Assembly (NCBI GenBank): GCA_900553475.1
Contig: USEF01000055.1
Coordinates: forward strand, 1 to 8,945
Source: an uncultured Collinsella sp.
GTDB taxonomy: Bacteria > Actinomycetota > Coriobacteriia > Coriobacteriales > Coriobacteriaceae
Direction: 5' to 3'
DNA: 8,945 nucleotides
Both the position numbers and the translations under genes were made by a program. Positions 8,628 through 8,945 of this stretch are shown here, piece after piece; the stretch's first letter is position 1, and every line of letters begins with the position of its first letter. Under the pieces are notes generated by a model that searched no databases, was not told the origin of the DNA, and worked only from the letters and a program-made list of their open reading frames with translations.

Positions 8628-8945
8628 ATGTATAGGAAATACGTCCCCTTTCTGCTCTTTTTGTTCTTCTTGTATGGTTGCAACGGTAACAAACAAGAGG
8701 AGAAAGAGGACGTTTCCGTTTTCGTGGATTTACCGCAACTGAAAGCGGAAGGCGAGATCACGGCGGTGACTTTATACAGTTCTACCTCCTACTTCCAATA
8801 TAAGATGCAACCCATGGGTTACGAATACGATCTGATAAACGATTTTGCCAAGAGCCAAGGTTTGAAATTAAACATCAAGGTCGCCGAGAGTCCTGCCCGT
8901 CTGATCGAGATGCTAGAAGCCGGCGAGGTCGATGTTGTAGCCTAC
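8628..8945 (+). CDS. Lipoprotein with solute-binding-like domain, probably MltF-like lytic transglycosylase (5' part)
   Basis: The visible 106 codons start at ATG 8628, 12 bases after the rlmD stop, so co-transcription is likely. Residues 1-18 form a lipoprotein signal: MYRKY, a hydrophobic run (VPFLLFLFFL) and the lipobox LYGC with Cys18 as the lipidated residue. An acidic and basic linker (NGNKQEEKED) follows. From about residue 48 the sequence turns into a bacterial solute-binding family 3-like fold (ITAVTLYSSTSYF, MGYEYDLINDFAKSQGL, RLIEMLEAGEVDVVAY). Lipoproteins with this N-terminal domain in Bacteroidales are commonly membrane-bound lytic transglycosylases of the MltF type, which cut peptidoglycan, with the SLT catalytic domain at the C terminus. 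That domain would lie beyond the window, so a plain amino-acid-binding lipoprotein cannot be excluded. The frame remains open at the window end. Confidence 0.75.
   Translation, partial: MYRKYVPFLLFLFFLYGCNGNKQEEKEDVSVFVDLPQLKAEGEITAVTLYSSTSYFQYKMQPMGYEYDLINDFAKSQGLKLNIKVAESPARLIEMLEAGEVDVVAY

Overview
The window looks like two unrelated gut-type genomes joined inside one gene. Positions 1 to about 6510 are GC-rich, use CGC/CGT arginine codons and carry clear Shine-Dalgarno sites. The gene content and order there fit a Coriobacteriia genome, probably Collinsella-like. From about 6556 to 8945 the sequence is AT-richer, uses AGA codons, lacks Shine-Dalgarno sites and has Bacteroidetes-type promoter elements (TTTG / TAnnTTTG). 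It encodes proteins typical of Bacteroidales, and Parabacteroides is my best guess. Both taxon names rest on memory of protein families and composition, not on a search.

GC-rich part, all genes on the minus strand, listed in transcription order: pyruvate phosphate dikinase (ppdK, 6616-3884), ribosomal protein L19 (rplS, 3674-3333), ribonuclease HII (rnhB, 3239-2451), a YraN/UPF0102 nuclease-like protein (2261-1776), the ComM/YifB Mg-chelatase-like AAA+ ATPase (1776-253) and the start of dprA (256 to beyond position 1). rplS-rnhB-yraN-comM-dprA is a widely conserved bacterial neighbourhood that combines translation, RNA/DNA hybrid removal and natural transformation. The last three genes are translationally coupled (TGATG and ATGA junctions). 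Terminators follow ppdK, rplS and rnhB, and rplS has its own promoter and a structured 5' leader.

AT-rich part: a 586-bp intergenic region (6617-7202) separates the divergent ppdK start and rlmD. It holds candidate promoters for both genes and a notable array of 14-bp dyad-symmetric units repeated every 22 bp (6918-6997, possibly a decayed fifth unit to 7019). rlmD (7203-8615, TTG start) encodes the iron-sulfur 23S rRNA uracil-5 methyltransferase. Twelve bases after it begins a lipoprotein with a solute-binding-like domain (8628 to the window end), probably an MltF-like lytic transglycosylase.

The key point is the ppdK reading frame. Its first 22 to 35 codons belong to the Bacteroidales side and the remainder to the Coriobacteriia side, with the switch inside the highly conserved LLGGKGANLAEM segment. 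This is most simply an assembly or amplification chimera between two homologous genes, so the two halves should not be assumed to share a genome. I found no defence system, mobile element, CRISPR array or RNA gene. The most unusual genuine DNA structure is the 22-bp phased operator-like array.
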